Source of the DNA: Crossiella cryophila
GTDB lineage: Bacteria; Actinomycetota; Actinomycetes; Mycobacteriales; Pseudonocardiaceae
Reading direction: 5' to 3'
Assembly (NCBI RefSeq): GCF_014204915.1
Contig: NZ_JACHMH010000001.1
Coordinates: forward strand, 6,969,501-7,033,500
Length of the DNA: 64,000 nucleotides
Part shown: in pieces, positions 18,183 to 26,674 of the stretch
Layout: each line of letters begins with the position of its first letter
Numbering within the stretch: the first letter of the stretch is position 1
Made by a program: the position numbers and the translations under genes
Notes under the pieces: model-generated
Told to the model about the DNA's origin: nothing
Seen by the model: only the letters and a program-made list of their open reading frames with translations
Database searches by the model: none

Positions 18183-18201
18183 GACTTGAACTAAGTGCGA
18201 G
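18183..18201. promoter_or_regulatory. Operator copy 1 (palindromic)
   Basis: The 19-base element GACTTGAACTAAGTGCGAG is nearly identical to a second copy 34 bases further on. The core follows CTTGnACTnAGTnC(A/G)AG, an inverted repeat typical of TetR- or MarR-type regulators. It lies 27 bases before the start of the membrane-protein gene. Confidence 0.6.
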
Positions 18202-18204
18202 CGG

Positions 18205-18234
18205 ACTCTAACCGCAGACTTGAACTAAGTGCAA
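18205..18234 (-). promoter_or_regulatory. Candidate promoter of the small membrane protein gene
   Basis: On the minus strand, TTGCAC (18229-18234) and TAGAGT (18205-18210) are 18 bases apart (17 if TTAGAG is taken), like a housekeeping sigma promoter. The -35 box lies inside operator copy 2, so a bound repressor would block it. Confidence 0.4.
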
Positions 18235-18235
18235 G
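18217..18235. promoter_or_regulatory. Operator copy 2 (palindromic)
   Basis: GACTTGAACTAAGTGCAAG. The core CTTGnACTnAGTnCAAG is a perfect interrupted palindrome of 17 bases. Only one base differs from copy 1. It overlaps the candidate -35 box of the leftward promoter and lies 69 bases before the rightward CHAT gene. Confidence 0.65.
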
Positions 18236-18303
18236 TACGGCGTGGGTCAAACCGAGACCTGCGCACCCGAAACGCTCCGACCGCCCGGACAGACACCTCC
18301 GGA

Positions 18304-21300
18304 GTGACTACCTGGGTCCTGCGCGCCGACGACCTCTCCAGCCATCTCCGCTGGCGCTGGCTGCTCACCGACGCCGACGGCCACCTGGTCGCCGACCACG
18401 AGGTCGACCTCGACCCGGCCAGTGCGGAACACGAGGCGTTCACCGACCTCGACGACTACCTGCGCCGCAACGCCGCACCCGATGACCAGGTGGCGGCCGA
18501 GACCGAGATCGTCGACTGGCTGGGCGACTGGCTCGGCACCGCGGTGCTCGGCCAGGAGATCGGGCACGCCATCCTGGACAGCGACCTGGACACCGTGCTG
18601 GTGGACCTGCCGCCACCGGCCGCCTTCCTGCTGGACCGGCCCCTGGAACTGGCCCACGTCGACGGCGAGTCGCTGGCCCGGCGTGGCGTGCGGCTGGTCT
18701 ACCGGTGGCCGGGGGAACGCGAGGTGCGCAAGGAACCCGTCGGCGCGGAGTTGCGGATCCTGGCGTTGTTCTCCATGCCCTCGCGCACCTCCGTGCTCGC
18801 CCTGCGCCGGGAACGCCACGAGCTGGCCCGGCTGGTGCGGTTGCTGGCCAGGCAGACCGGCACGGCGGTGCACATCCGGGTGGTGCAGTACGGCGTCACC
18901 AGGGAACGGTTGCGGGCCTTCGCCGAGGAGTCACCCGGCTGGGACGTGCTGCACGTGGCCGGGCACGGCGAACACGGCCTGATCCTGCTCGAACACCCCG
19001 ACGGCAGCGCCGATCCGGTGCACACCGCGGACCTGGTGGAGCTGCTGCGACCGGCCCGCCGGCGGCTCAAGCTGGCCGTGCTGGGCACCTGTCACTCCGG
19101 CGCGGCGACCGCGGCGGAAACGTTGCAGCGCCTGGGTCTGGCCGAACAGGCCGAGCGGTTCTCCCGGCGCTCCGGCGACGGCGTGGCCACGGTCGGACCG
19201 GCGGTGGGGCTGGTGGAGGCGTTCGGGGTGGCCGCGGTGGGCATGCGGTACCCGGTCGCGGACGAGTTCGCGATCACCCTGACCGGTGAGCTGTACCGGC
19301 GGCTGCTCAGCGGCATGCCCGCCGACCGGGCGGTCGGGCTGGCGGTGCCGGTGGCGGCCGGCCGGATCTGCGCGGACCGGCCCGCGTTGTCGGTGGGCAC
19401 CCCGGCGTTGTTCGGCTCCGGCGCGATCGGGTTGCGGCTGACCCCGCCGGAGCGGGACGTGGAGCTGGATCCGTACCGGCAGCGGATGCCCGGATTCCCT
19501 GACGAGCCAAGGCGATTCGTCGGGCGCACCCAGCTGCTGATCGACGCCAGCAGCGCGCTGGCACCGCGGAGCGAGCGGACCGGCGTGCTGTTGCTGGGCA
19601 TGGCCGGGGCGGGCAAGAGCACGGCCGCGGTGGAACTGGCCTACCAGCACGAGAACGGGTTCGGCGGCCTGGCCTGGTGGCGGGCGCCGGAACGGGAGAC
19701 CGGCCCAGGCGAGGCGCTCGGGCTGCTCGCGGACGCGCTGGAGGCGCAGCTCCCCCGGTTCCGGATGACCGAGGCACTGGGCAGTGCCGCGGCCTTCCAG
19801 CGGTTCCTGCCCCGGCTGGCCGCGTTGCTGCGGGAGGAGGTCGTGCTGCTGGTCCTGGACAACCTGGAGACCCTGTTGTCCCGCAGCGGTTCCTGGCGCG
19901 ATCCACAGTGGACAGACCTGATGGACGTGCTCACCGGGCACAGTGGCGCTTCCCGGGTGGTGCTGACCAGCCGGGTCACCCCGGCCGGGCTGGACACCGA
20001 GCGGGTGGCGGTGCTGCCGGTGCACGCGCTGTCGCTGGCCGAATCGGCCCTGCTGGCCAGGGAGCTGCCCAACCTGAAAGCCTTGCTGGACGGGGATTCC
20101 GGGCAGCCGATGCTGGTCCGCGAGGTGATCAACGTGGTGCAGGGCCACCCCGGCCTGCTGGAACTGGCCGATGCCGCCGCGGCCGATCCGGACCGGCTGC
20201 GCGACCGCCTGGACATCGCGCACGCCGCCGCCACCGTCCGCGGTGAACCCCTGGACTCCTTCTTCGCCACCGGCGCCAGCGAGCTCGACCCCGGCCAGTT
20301 CCTGCGTGCCCTCACCTCCTGGACCACCGGCACCCTGGCCGACCTGCCCGAACCGGCCCGGCGACTGGCGGAGTTGCTGGCCTGCCTTGAGGAGGACGAC
20401 CGCCAGTCCGGCATCGTGGCCGCACTCTGGCCCCGGCTCTGGGAACCCGGCGAGGCCATGCCGCTGGAAGAACCCCTTGCCGTGCTACGGAATGCGGCCC
20501 TGGTGCAGGCGGACCCGGACCGCCGGATCACCCGCTACACCCTGCACCCCGGGGTCGCCGAGGCCATCCGGTCCGAGGTCCCTGCCGAGCAACGGTCCAC
20601 ATTGGACGATCTGTTCGGCGCACTGTGGTGGGCGATCTGCCAGGACCGGCTGAAGCGGGAGAACCAGGGCACCTCGACCACCGAGGTCGTGCACGCCGCC
20701 CTGGCCGCGGTGCCCTACCTGCTCCGGCTGGCCCGCTGGGGCGAGGTGGCCAGGGCGCTGCACCAGGCGCTGGGCCGGGACCGCGCGCCAGGCACCGCGG
20801 CCAGGGTGCTCGGCCACCTGGAGCTGTGCCTGGCCCAGGAACTCGACCCGGCGGACCGGCTGCTGTGCGAGGTGGTGCACGCGATCGCGCTGACCGCGGT
20901 GGACCCGGCCGAGGCGGAAACCCGGCTGCGCGCGGTACTCGCCAAGGCCGACGCCCAGGGCCAGTCCCGGATGGCCGCGGCCATCGCCGGTCAGCTCGCC
21001 GACCTGGCCCGCGACCACGGCCGCCTCACCGACGCGGTCGAACTGGCCCAGTCCCGCCTGTCCGGGTCCGCCGCCGGATCCTGGGCCGAGGCAGGCCACG
21101 AGGCCACCCTGCTGCAGAACCTGGCTCTGCTGGGCCGATCCGAGGAAGCCCTGGACCGCGCCATCACGCTGCTGGCCCACCTGGACACCCTGGCGCCCGA
21201 CCCGGACGGTGTCGCGACCTGGCATGTGCTCGAAGTGGTCCTGGACGCCGCCTGCCGGGCGGCCCGCGGCCAGGAGGACTGGGCGGCCGCGCTGGAGTTC

Positions 21301-21954
21301 AACCAGCGCATCCAGCACAGCGAACAGCAACGCGGTGCGGGCAGGCACGAACAGGTCAGCACCCGCTTCAACGAGGCCACCCTGCTCGCCAGGCTGGGCC
21401 GCCGCAAGGAGGCCGAACGCCTGCTGCGGCACTGCCAGCAGGTCTTCCAGGACTTCGGCGACCTGACCCAGCTCGGCCGGGTCTTCAGCGCCCGCGCCCA
21501 GCTCGAACGCAGCCGCCGCCGCCCCGAACGCGCCATCGATCTGGAACAACTCGCACTGCGTTATGTCTACCAGCGCGCCGAGGTGCACAGCATCGCGGTC
21601 TGCCACCACAACCTGGCAGGCCACCTGACCGCCGCCAACCGCAAACCCGCCACCGCCATCGCCCACCTGCTCGCCGCCACCCTGCTCTGGCACACCACCG
21701 GCCACGACTCGGCCGGCGACGCGCTGGAGAACCTGTGCAGGCTGGTCCCCCGCCCGGCGGGGGCGGTGCTGCCACGGGACTTCGGTGAGCTGGCGGCCAG
21801 GGTGGAGGTGGTGCCGGGGGTGCGGTTCGGTGAGGTTCTCGCCGGGTTGCAGCCGGAGGCGGCGGAGCGGGAGTCCACACTGCGCGAGATCGCGGAGTTC
21901 GCTGAGCGGTATCTGTTGCTGGGCAACGGGATCAGGCCCGAGGAGTCCGGTTGA
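18304..21954 (+). CDS. CHAT protease-like / STAND NTPase / helical repeat protein
   Basis: 1216 residues from GTG 18304; an earlier GTG at 18229 would lie inside the operator and adds an unlike tail. N-terminal region, about 1-140: unassigned. About 150-400: CHAT (caspase-like) domain with HVAGHGEHG (His near 221) and VLGTCHSGAA (Cys near 263), so the dyad is intact. About 410-750: P-loop NTPase with Walker A GMAGAGKST (Lys near 438), Walker B LLVLDNLET and a sensor LTSR, as in NB-ARC/STAND proteins. About 760-1190: TPR-like helices. STAND proteins oligomerise on ligand sensing and switch on the effector; CHAT cleaves protein targets. Likely cytosolic signalling, cell-death or antiphage function. 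No accessory protease substrate is adjacent. Confidence 0.85.
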   Translation: MTTWVLRADDLSSHLRWRWLLTDADGHLVADHEVDLDPASAEHEAFTDLDDYLRRNAAPDDQVAAETEIVDWLGDWLGTAVLGQEIGHAILDSDLDTVLVDLPPPAAFLLDRPLELAHVDGESLARRGVRLVYRWPGEREVRKEPVGAELRILALFSMPSRTSVLALRRERHELARLVRLLARQTGTAVHIRVVQYGVTRERLRAFAEESPGWDVLHVAGHGEHGLILLEHPDGSADPVHTADLVELLRPARRRLKLAVLGTCHSGAATAAETLQRLGLAEQAERFSRRSGDGVATVGPAVGLVEAFGVAAVGMRYPVADEFAITLTGELYRRLLSGMPADRAVGLAVPVAAGRICADRPALSVGTPALFGSGAIGLRLTPPERDVELDPYRQRMPGFPDEPRRFVGRTQLLIDASSALAPRSERTGVLLLGMAGAGKSTAAVELAYQHENGFGGLAWWRAPERETGPGEALGLLADALEAQLPRFRMTEALGSAAAFQRFLPRLAALLREEVVLLVLDNLETLLSRSGSWRDPQWTDLMDVLTGHSGASRVVLTSRVTPAGLDTERVAVLPVHALSLAESALLARELPNLKALLDGDSGQPMLVREVINVVQGHPGLLELADAAAADPDRLRDRLDIAHAAATVRGEPLDSFFATGASELDPGQFLRALTSWTTGTLADLPEPARRLAELLACLEEDDRQSGIVAALWPRLWEPGEAMPLEEPLAVLRNAALVQADPDRRITRYTLHPGVAEAIRSEVPAEQRSTLDDLFGALWWAICQDRLKRENQGTSTTEVVHAALAAVPYLLRLARWGEVARALHQALGRDRAPGTAARVLGHLELCLAQELDPADRLLCEVVHAIALTAVDPAEAETRLRAVLAKADAQGQSRMAAAIAGQLADLARDHGRLTDAVELAQSRLSGSAAGSWAEAGHEATLLQNLALLGRSEEALDRAITLLAHLDTLAPDPDGVATWHVLEVVLDAACRAARGQEDWAAALEFNQRIQHSEQQRGAGRHEQVSTRFNEATLLARLGRRKEAERLLRHCQQVFQDFGDLTQLGRVFSARAQLERSRRRPERAIDLEQLALRYVYQRAEVHSIAVCHHNLAGHLTAANRKPATAIAHLLAATLLWHTTGHDSAGDALENLCRLVPRPAGAVLPRDFGELAARVEVVPGVRFGEVLAGLQPEAAERESTLREIAEFAERYLLLGNGIRPEESG

Positions 21955-22053
21955 CGGGGTCGGTTGTCCGGGGTTGACCGCGGGAGGTGGTGGACAACTC
22001 GGGGTGGTACGAGCATTCGCGGGGTCAGCTCGTTCCTCCACCAAGGGGAGAAA

Positions 22054-22365
22054 ATGTCGGGGAACTCCACCTTTCGCCGCATTGCCGGTGTCTCCATGAC
22101 CGCGGTAGCGCTGTCAGTAGGCACGGTCGCGGTCGCACCACAAGCACTTGCCGCGGACTGCGGCAACTACTCGACCTGGTACGGCGATTTCTACTACCGG
22201 AACTGCGGGAACTCCCCGTCCCTGATCCGGATCATGCACGAGAAGAACCTGGGCCCGGTTCCCTGGGGCACCAGGTGTGTCGGAGTGGGCAAGGAGATTC
22301 GGCTCGGCAACGCGATCAGCGGAGGCTGGCGCGCCCAGGAGCTTCAGGGACCCTGCCGACCCTGA
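22054..22365 (+). CDS. Small secreted cysteine-containing protein
   Basis: 103 residues from ATG 22054, set by the strong AAGGGGAG ribosome site. A signal peptide ending AVAPQALA is followed by a mature domain of about 70 residues with four Cys (ADCGNY, YRNCGN, TRCVGVG, GPCRP), probably two disulfides. The YYRNCG...RCV pattern recalls the DUF6355 family of small actinobacterial exported proteins; I am not certain. It ends 4 bases before the MurJ-like gene, so they are likely cotranscribed. Confidence 0.75.
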   Translation: MSGNSTFRRIAGVSMTAVALSVGTVAVAPQALAADCGNYSTWYGDFYYRNCGNSPSLIRIMHEKNLGPVPWGTRCVGVGKEIRLGNAISGGWRAQELQGPCRP

Positions 22366-22369
22366 CCTG

Positions 22370-24025
22370 ATGACGGCGATGAGCCCAGCCCGGACTGCCC
22401 ATTCCCTGGCCAAGGCGACCGGCTCCATGGCGGTGGCCACCCTGATCAGCCGGATCACCGGCTTCTTCGCCAAACTGTCGCTGGCCTGGGTGGTCGGTCT
22501 GAGCGCGAACGCGATCAACGACTCCTACACGGTGGCCAACACCGTGCCCAACATCGTCTACGAGCTGTTGCTCGGCGGGGTACTCACCAGCGTCGTGGTG
22601 CCGACGCTGGTCCGTGCCAGGGCCCAGGACGCCGACGGTGGCGAGGCGTACGCCCAGCGCCTGCTGACGGTCGGCGGCACCGTGCTGACCGTCGTCACGG
22701 TGCTGGCCGTCTGCCTGGCCCCGGTGGTGACCGCGCCGTTCGTGGACAACACCGGCGGCACCGCCAATCCGGCGCTGGTCACCGCGTTCGCCTACCTGTT
22801 GTTGCCGGAGATCGTGTTCTACGGCCTGTTCGCGATGTTCGGCGCCGTGCTCAACGCCCGTGGTGTGTTCGGACCACCCGCGTGGGCCCCGGTGCTGAAC
22901 AACCTGGTGCTGATCGCGACCATCGGCCTCTACTTCCTGCTGCCCGGCCAGATCGCCACCAATCCGGTGGAGCTGACCAACCCCAAGCTGCTCGTACTCG
23001 GGCTCGGCACCACCCTCGGCATCCTCGTGCAGGCAGGGATGCTGATCCCGTCGTTGCGGCGCAGTGGTTTCCGGCTGCGCTGGCGCTGGGGCTGGGATCG
23101 CAGGCTGGCCGAGTTCGGTGGGCTGGCGCTGTGGGTGCTCGGCTACGTGCTGCTGAGCCAGCTCGGTTATCTGGTGATCAGCCGGGTGGCCACCTCGACG
23201 GCTGCCGGTGGGATCTCGGTCTACACCTACGCCTGGCTGCTGGTGCAGATGCCCTATGGCGTGCTCGGTGTGTCCCTGCTGACCGCGTTGCTGCCCAGGA
23301 TGAGTCACGCGGCGGCGATCAACGACCGGCAGGCGCTCGCCGCCGACCTGTCCCTCGGCAGCCGGTTGTCCGCGGTCATGCTGGGTCCGGTCAGCGGACT
23401 GCTCACGGTGCTCGGCCCTGCGGTCGGGGTGGCCCTGTTCAGCATTGGCGAGGGCAGCGCGGACGCGGACCGGCTCGGGCTCGCGATCACCGCTTCGGCG
23501 TTCGGGCTGCTGCCCTTCGGGCTGACCATGCTCCAGTTGCGCGCCTGCTACGCCATGAACGACGCCCGCACCCCAACGGTGATCAACCTCCTCATGGTGG
23601 CGGTCAGGATCCCGCTGTGCCTGCTCGCCGCCGACCTGCTCCCGGCAAGGGAAGTCGTCTACGGCCTGGCTTTCGCCAACGCGGTGAGCTTCGTCGTGGG
23701 CGCTGTCGCGGGCGAGCTGTGGCTGCGACGGCGGTTGGTGCCCTCGCGCGGCGAACGGACTGTCCGGACCTACGGTCGCGTCGCGGCCGCGACCGGGTGT
23801 GCCGTCGGTATCGGCTGGCTGGCGCGACTGGTGGTCGCCGGGTTCGTGCCGGGTGGTCCGGAGCACGCGCTGGGCGCGTGGATCTGGCTGGTCGGCGGTG
23901 GCGGCCTTGGGTTGCTGGGCGCGGTGGGCACGCTGGTCCTGCTGCGGGTGGACGAAGTCCGATCCGCGCTGGCCAGGTTCACTCCCCGGCGGAACTCCGC
24001 CGCCGGGCGAAGAAGTCCACGATGA
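22370..24025 (+). CDS. MurJ/MviN-family lipid flippase
   Basis: 551 residues from ATG 22370. The family core is clear: about 14 hydrophobic helices, an N-terminal ISRITGFF segment, PNIVYELLLGG and the PxxL-like TALLPRMS segment in the middle. MurJ flips lipid II across the membrane for peptidoglycan synthesis. This protein has no long cytoplasmic pseudokinase domain, unlike the actinobacterial MviN-kinase fusions, so it may be a secondary flippase for another polyprenyl-linked molecule. It overlaps the convergent HTH gene by 47 bases. Confidence 0.88.
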   Translation: MTAMSPARTAHSLAKATGSMAVATLISRITGFFAKLSLAWVVGLSANAINDSYTVANTVPNIVYELLLGGVLTSVVVPTLVRARAQDADGGEAYAQRLLTVGGTVLTVVTVLAVCLAPVVTAPFVDNTGGTANPALVTAFAYLLLPEIVFYGLFAMFGAVLNARGVFGPPAWAPVLNNLVLIATIGLYFLLPGQIATNPVELTNPKLLVLGLGTTLGILVQAGMLIPSLRRSGFRLRWRWGWDRRLAEFGGLALWVLGYVLLSQLGYLVISRVATSTAAGGISVYTYAWLLVQMPYGVLGVSLLTALLPRMSHAAAINDRQALAADLSLGSRLSAVMLGPVSGLLTVLGPAVGVALFSIGEGSADADRLGLAITASAFGLLPFGLTMLQLRACYAMNDARTPTVINLLMVAVRIPLCLLAADLLPAREVVYGLAFANAVSFVVGAVAGELWLRRRLVPSRGERTVRTYGRVAAATGCAVGIGWLARLVVAGFVPGGPEHALGAWIWLVGGGGLGLLGAVGTLVLLRVDEVRSALARFTPRRNSAAGRRSPR

Positions 24026-24350
24026 ACGCGTCCACCCCACGCCGCAGCTCCGCCAGGGTGCTCGCCGAGGCCGCCAGTTCCTGGGCCAGTTCCGCGGTCA
24101 GCGCCCGCCACCGCCGCGCCCAGACCGCCGGGTTCGCGCCGCAGGCCTTGGCGTAGGCCAGGGTGACCGGGAGGGTGGGCTGCCGGTGGCCGCGGGCCGC
24201 GTCGGCGAGCACCGTCCGGGAGAACCGGGCGCGCTCGGCCAGCAACCGGTACGGCGGGTTGCCCGCCCGCCGCCGGAGTTCGCGTAATTCCAGCGCGAAC
24301 CGTTGCACCGGACCGTCGGCAGGGTGGATCGGGCGTTCTGGCCTGGGCAT
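23979..24350 (-). CDS. Stand-alone Xre-like HTH protein
   Basis: 123 residues if started at MPRPERPIHPADGPVQRF (ATG 24350), the conserved opening of this domain family. A longer start at 24401 would overlap the preceding stop as TGATG and is possible. The helix-turn-helix spans PYRLLAERARFSRTVLADAA. This domain usually forms the N-terminus of large STAND/NB-ARC or WD40 regulators; here it stops after one extra helix. Transcribed downstream of the PepSY gene and convergent with the flippase. Confidence 0.75.
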   Translation of the reverse strand: MPRPERPIHPADGPVQRFALELRELRRRAGNPPYRLLAERARFSRTVLADAARGHRQPTLPVTLAYAKACGANPAVWARRWRALTAELAQELAASASTLAELRRGVDAFIVDFFARRRSSAGE

Positions 24351-24400
24351 GGGTCCGACGCTGTCACCCGCGCAGGACCCATGCCCAGTACCATCCGACA

Positions 24401-25810
24401 TCACTTCCGCATGAGTTCCTCACCCCCCACGACCAGCGCGCGACGTCGGCGAGCCCGCCAGGCCAGCACCAGGTCCACCGCCAGGAAGCCCAGCAGGGAC
24501 ACCCCGAACACCGGCAGCTGCCACATCACCAGCACCGCCGCCACCGCCAATCCCGCCAGCGCCACCGGATGCACGGCCCGCCAGCCACCCCGAGGGAACG
24601 GCCTGCCCAGCGCGAACCGATCCCTGGTCGGCCGACGGTGCCACCACATCCGGTAGCCCAACAGGATCATCGTGATCAGGGTCAGGCAGACCGCGGCGAG
24701 CAGGAGCTGGTTGGGCAGGCCGAACAGGACGCCCATGTGGCCGTCGATGCCCCAGCGGGCGAGTTTGGCGCCCAGCGGGAAGTCCTGGAAGCGCAGGGTT
24801 TCCAGGGGTTGGGCGGTGGCCGGGTCGACGGCCATGGCGTCCTGTTTCTGCGGCCAGCTGCCCTTGATCTGCTTGACCAGGTAGGCCTTCCCGGCGCCTG
24901 CGGGCAGGGTGATCTCGACCGGGCCGTCCAGGCCGGACTGGCGGGCGGTGGCCAGGACGCGGTCCGGTCCGATGTCCGGGCCGGGGGTGCCGGTGGGTTG
25001 CTGATGGCTGCCGTGCGCGGAGTGTTCGGACAGGCTGGTGGACAGGGTGGGGGTTTGCCAGGACAGTGCCTTGCGCAGGGCCGCGATGCTCTCCCCGCCG
25101 TACTCCGACCAGGTCAGGCCGGTGACGGAGAGGAACAGCAGCGGCAACGCGATCCAGGTGCCCAGCACGGCGTGCCAGGACAGCAACCCACGGCGGCCGC
25201 GGAGTTTCCGGTCCACCAGCAGCAGGCGCCGTCGGCGGGCGCGCTGGCGTTGCCACCACAGGATCAGGCCGCCCAGTACCACCAGCCAGAGCCAGCTCGC
25301 GGCCAGTTCGCTGTACAGGCGGCCGATATCGCCCAGGTGCAGGCTGCGGTGCAGCTCGTCCAGCCAGGTGCGGATCGGCGTGGCCTGGCTGGAGCCGTAG
25401 GTTTCCAGGGTGCCGCGGACCTGGGCGGTGTAGGGGTCGACGTAGGCGGTGAGCCAATGGCTGGGCGCCAGGTCGGCCCGGCTGAAGATGATCTGGGTGC
25501 TGTCCGTCTCGGTCGCGCCGGGGCGCACCCGGACCAGGGTCGCGCCGGGCAGGGCTGCCTTGGCTGCGGTGATTTGCTGGGACAGGGGTTGCGGGGCTCC
25601 GGCTGGGGTGACGAAGAGTTCCTGGCTGTGCACAACGCGTTCCAGTTGCGGGGTGAACACGTAGAGCAGGCCGGTGAACGCGGCGATCAGCAGGAACGGT
25701 CCAATGAGGACACCGGCGTAGAAGTGCAGGCGTAGCAACAGGGGTCGCAGCGTGCGCGACTGACTCGCGGGCGGCGCGGGGGTCGTCGCGGTGAGCTGGT
25801 TCGCAGTCAT
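24401..25810 (-). CDS. PepSY-associated transmembrane protein
   Basis: 469 residues. Four main hydrophobic segments are spaced as in the PepSY_TM family: residues about 25-55 (FYAGVLIGPFLLIAAFTGLL), 165-190, 215-240 and 370-440. Two extracytoplasmic PepSY-like domains lie between them. A His-rich stretch (EHSAHGSHQQ) sits in the second. The family resembles the FoxB/PiuB iron-reductase group and often goes with siderophore or heme uptake, but no iron gene is adjacent here. ATG start with weak Shine-Dalgarno. Confidence 0.85.
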   Translation of the reverse strand: MTANQLTATTPAPPASQSRTLRPLLLRLHFYAGVLIGPFLLIAAFTGLLYVFTPQLERVVHSQELFVTPAGAPQPLSQQITAAKAALPGATLVRVRPGATETDSTQIIFSRADLAPSHWLTAYVDPYTAQVRGTLETYGSSQATPIRTWLDELHRSLHLGDIGRLYSELAASWLWLVVLGGLILWWQRQRARRRRLLLVDRKLRGRRGLLSWHAVLGTWIALPLLFLSVTGLTWSEYGGESIAALRKALSWQTPTLSTSLSEHSAHGSHQQPTGTPGPDIGPDRVLATARQSGLDGPVEITLPAGAGKAYLVKQIKGSWPQKQDAMAVDPATAQPLETLRFQDFPLGAKLARWGIDGHMGVLFGLPNQLLLAAVCLTLITMILLGYRMWWHRRPTRDRFALGRPFPRGGWRAVHPVALAGLAVAAVLVMWQLPVFGVSLLGFLAVDLVLAWRARRRRALVVGGEELMRK

Positions 25811-25900
25811 CCGGCTTCCTTAGCGGTGGAAGGGACTTCCCCAGGTAGTCGGGTCGGTGGCCCGAACAGTTCCACCGTTTTTCCAGGCCAGGGGGGCGCC

Positions 25901-25962
25901 CTCCCACCCGAGGTGGAGACCCACTCCCCCACCCGGTCCGGCCGCTCCCCCTCGGGTGGGAG
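25901..25962. repeat. 13-14-base inverted repeat in divergent promoter region
   Basis: CTCCCACCCGAGG (25901-25913) and its exact complement (25950-25962) enclose 36 bases, with one further C-G pair outside. It lies between the divergent PepSY gene and the secreted-protein gene, so it is not a simple terminator. It could be a leader structure of the rightward gene or an operator pair. Confidence 0.45.
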
Positions 25963-26031
25963 GCCACCAGGGGCCGGACTGGAGATCGTTTTGGTGTGGG
26001 CGAACCAGCCCACTCGTCTGGGGAGGTTGTT

Positions 26032-26568
26032 GTGCACAGGTCAACACGGGTGCTGGGGGTGTCGATCGCGGTGACGGCGCTCGCGCTCACCGCCGGCTCG
26101 GCGCAGGCCGCGTCGCCGGAGCTGCCGAAGCGGGAGGTCAGCGTGACCGGGAACGCGCGGCTGGAGTACTTCACCAAGGCCGACGACGTGCGGATCAGGT
26201 TGGACGCGCACGCGGTGCGGGTGCAGGGCCAGCCCCAGCCGGAACGGGCCTGGGGCACGGTGCGGCTCTCGCACTACTTCGCCAAGGAGAACCTCACCCT
26301 GTGGGCGCTCGGCGAGGTGGACTGCGCCTCCGCTGGCGGCCGGTCGGCGACCGTGTCGGTGATCGTCAAGGACACCCACCCGCAGATCGCGGACTGGCGT
26401 GGCAAGCGGATCGGCTTCAGCCTGCACAGCGGCGGCGACGGCGAACCCGCCCGCGGCTGGACCACCGGCCCGGTCGAGGCCGACAAGCTGCCGAAATGCC
26501 TGGCGCCCGCACCGGAACAGCGGGTGCTCTCCGGTGGATTCCGGGTCAGCAGCCGACCGACGGCCTGA
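26032..26568 (+). CDS. Secreted protein of unknown function
   Basis: 178 residues from GTG 26032, set by GGGAGG about 6 bases upstream. Signal peptide (VLGVSIAVTALALTAGSAQA), then a mature domain of about 150 residues rich in beta strands, with two Cys (EVDCASAGG and LPKCLAP) that may form a disulfide. I do not recognise the family. It lies 106 bases before the first subtilase gene in the same direction; the leader of that gene appears to have its own signals. Confidence 0.7.
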   Translation: MHRSTRVLGVSIAVTALALTAGSAQAASPELPKREVSVTGNARLEYFTKADDVRIRLDAHAVRVQGQPQPERAWGTVRLSHYFAKENLTLWALGEVDCASAGGRSATVSVIVKDTHPQIADWRGKRIGFSLHSGGDGEPARGWTTGPVEADKLPKCLAPAPEQRVLSGGFRVSSRPTA

Positions 26569-26626
26569 TCCACTGGGCCGTTCGGGGTAACGATGGAACC
26601 TGATCGGTGCCCCCACCGGTGAGGAG

Positions 26627-26652
26627 ACAGGGGCCGGTTCGTCGGCTCCTGT
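26627..26652 (+). promoter_or_regulatory. Leader hairpin upstream of subtilase 1
   Basis: ACAGGGGCCG (26627-26636) pairs with CGGCTCCTGT (26643-26652), including one G-U pair, 22 bases before the ATG. A comparable GGGGCCG/CGGCCCC hairpin stands 25 bases before subtilase 2, so the element was kept after duplication. Confidence 0.45.
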
Positions 26653-26674
26653 TTCCCGCCGAGGGGGTACACGG

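Noticed and set aside
18229-18303. Earlier GTG start for the CHAT gene
   Set aside because: It would lie inside the second operator and the candidate -35 box, and the added 25 residues look non-conserved.
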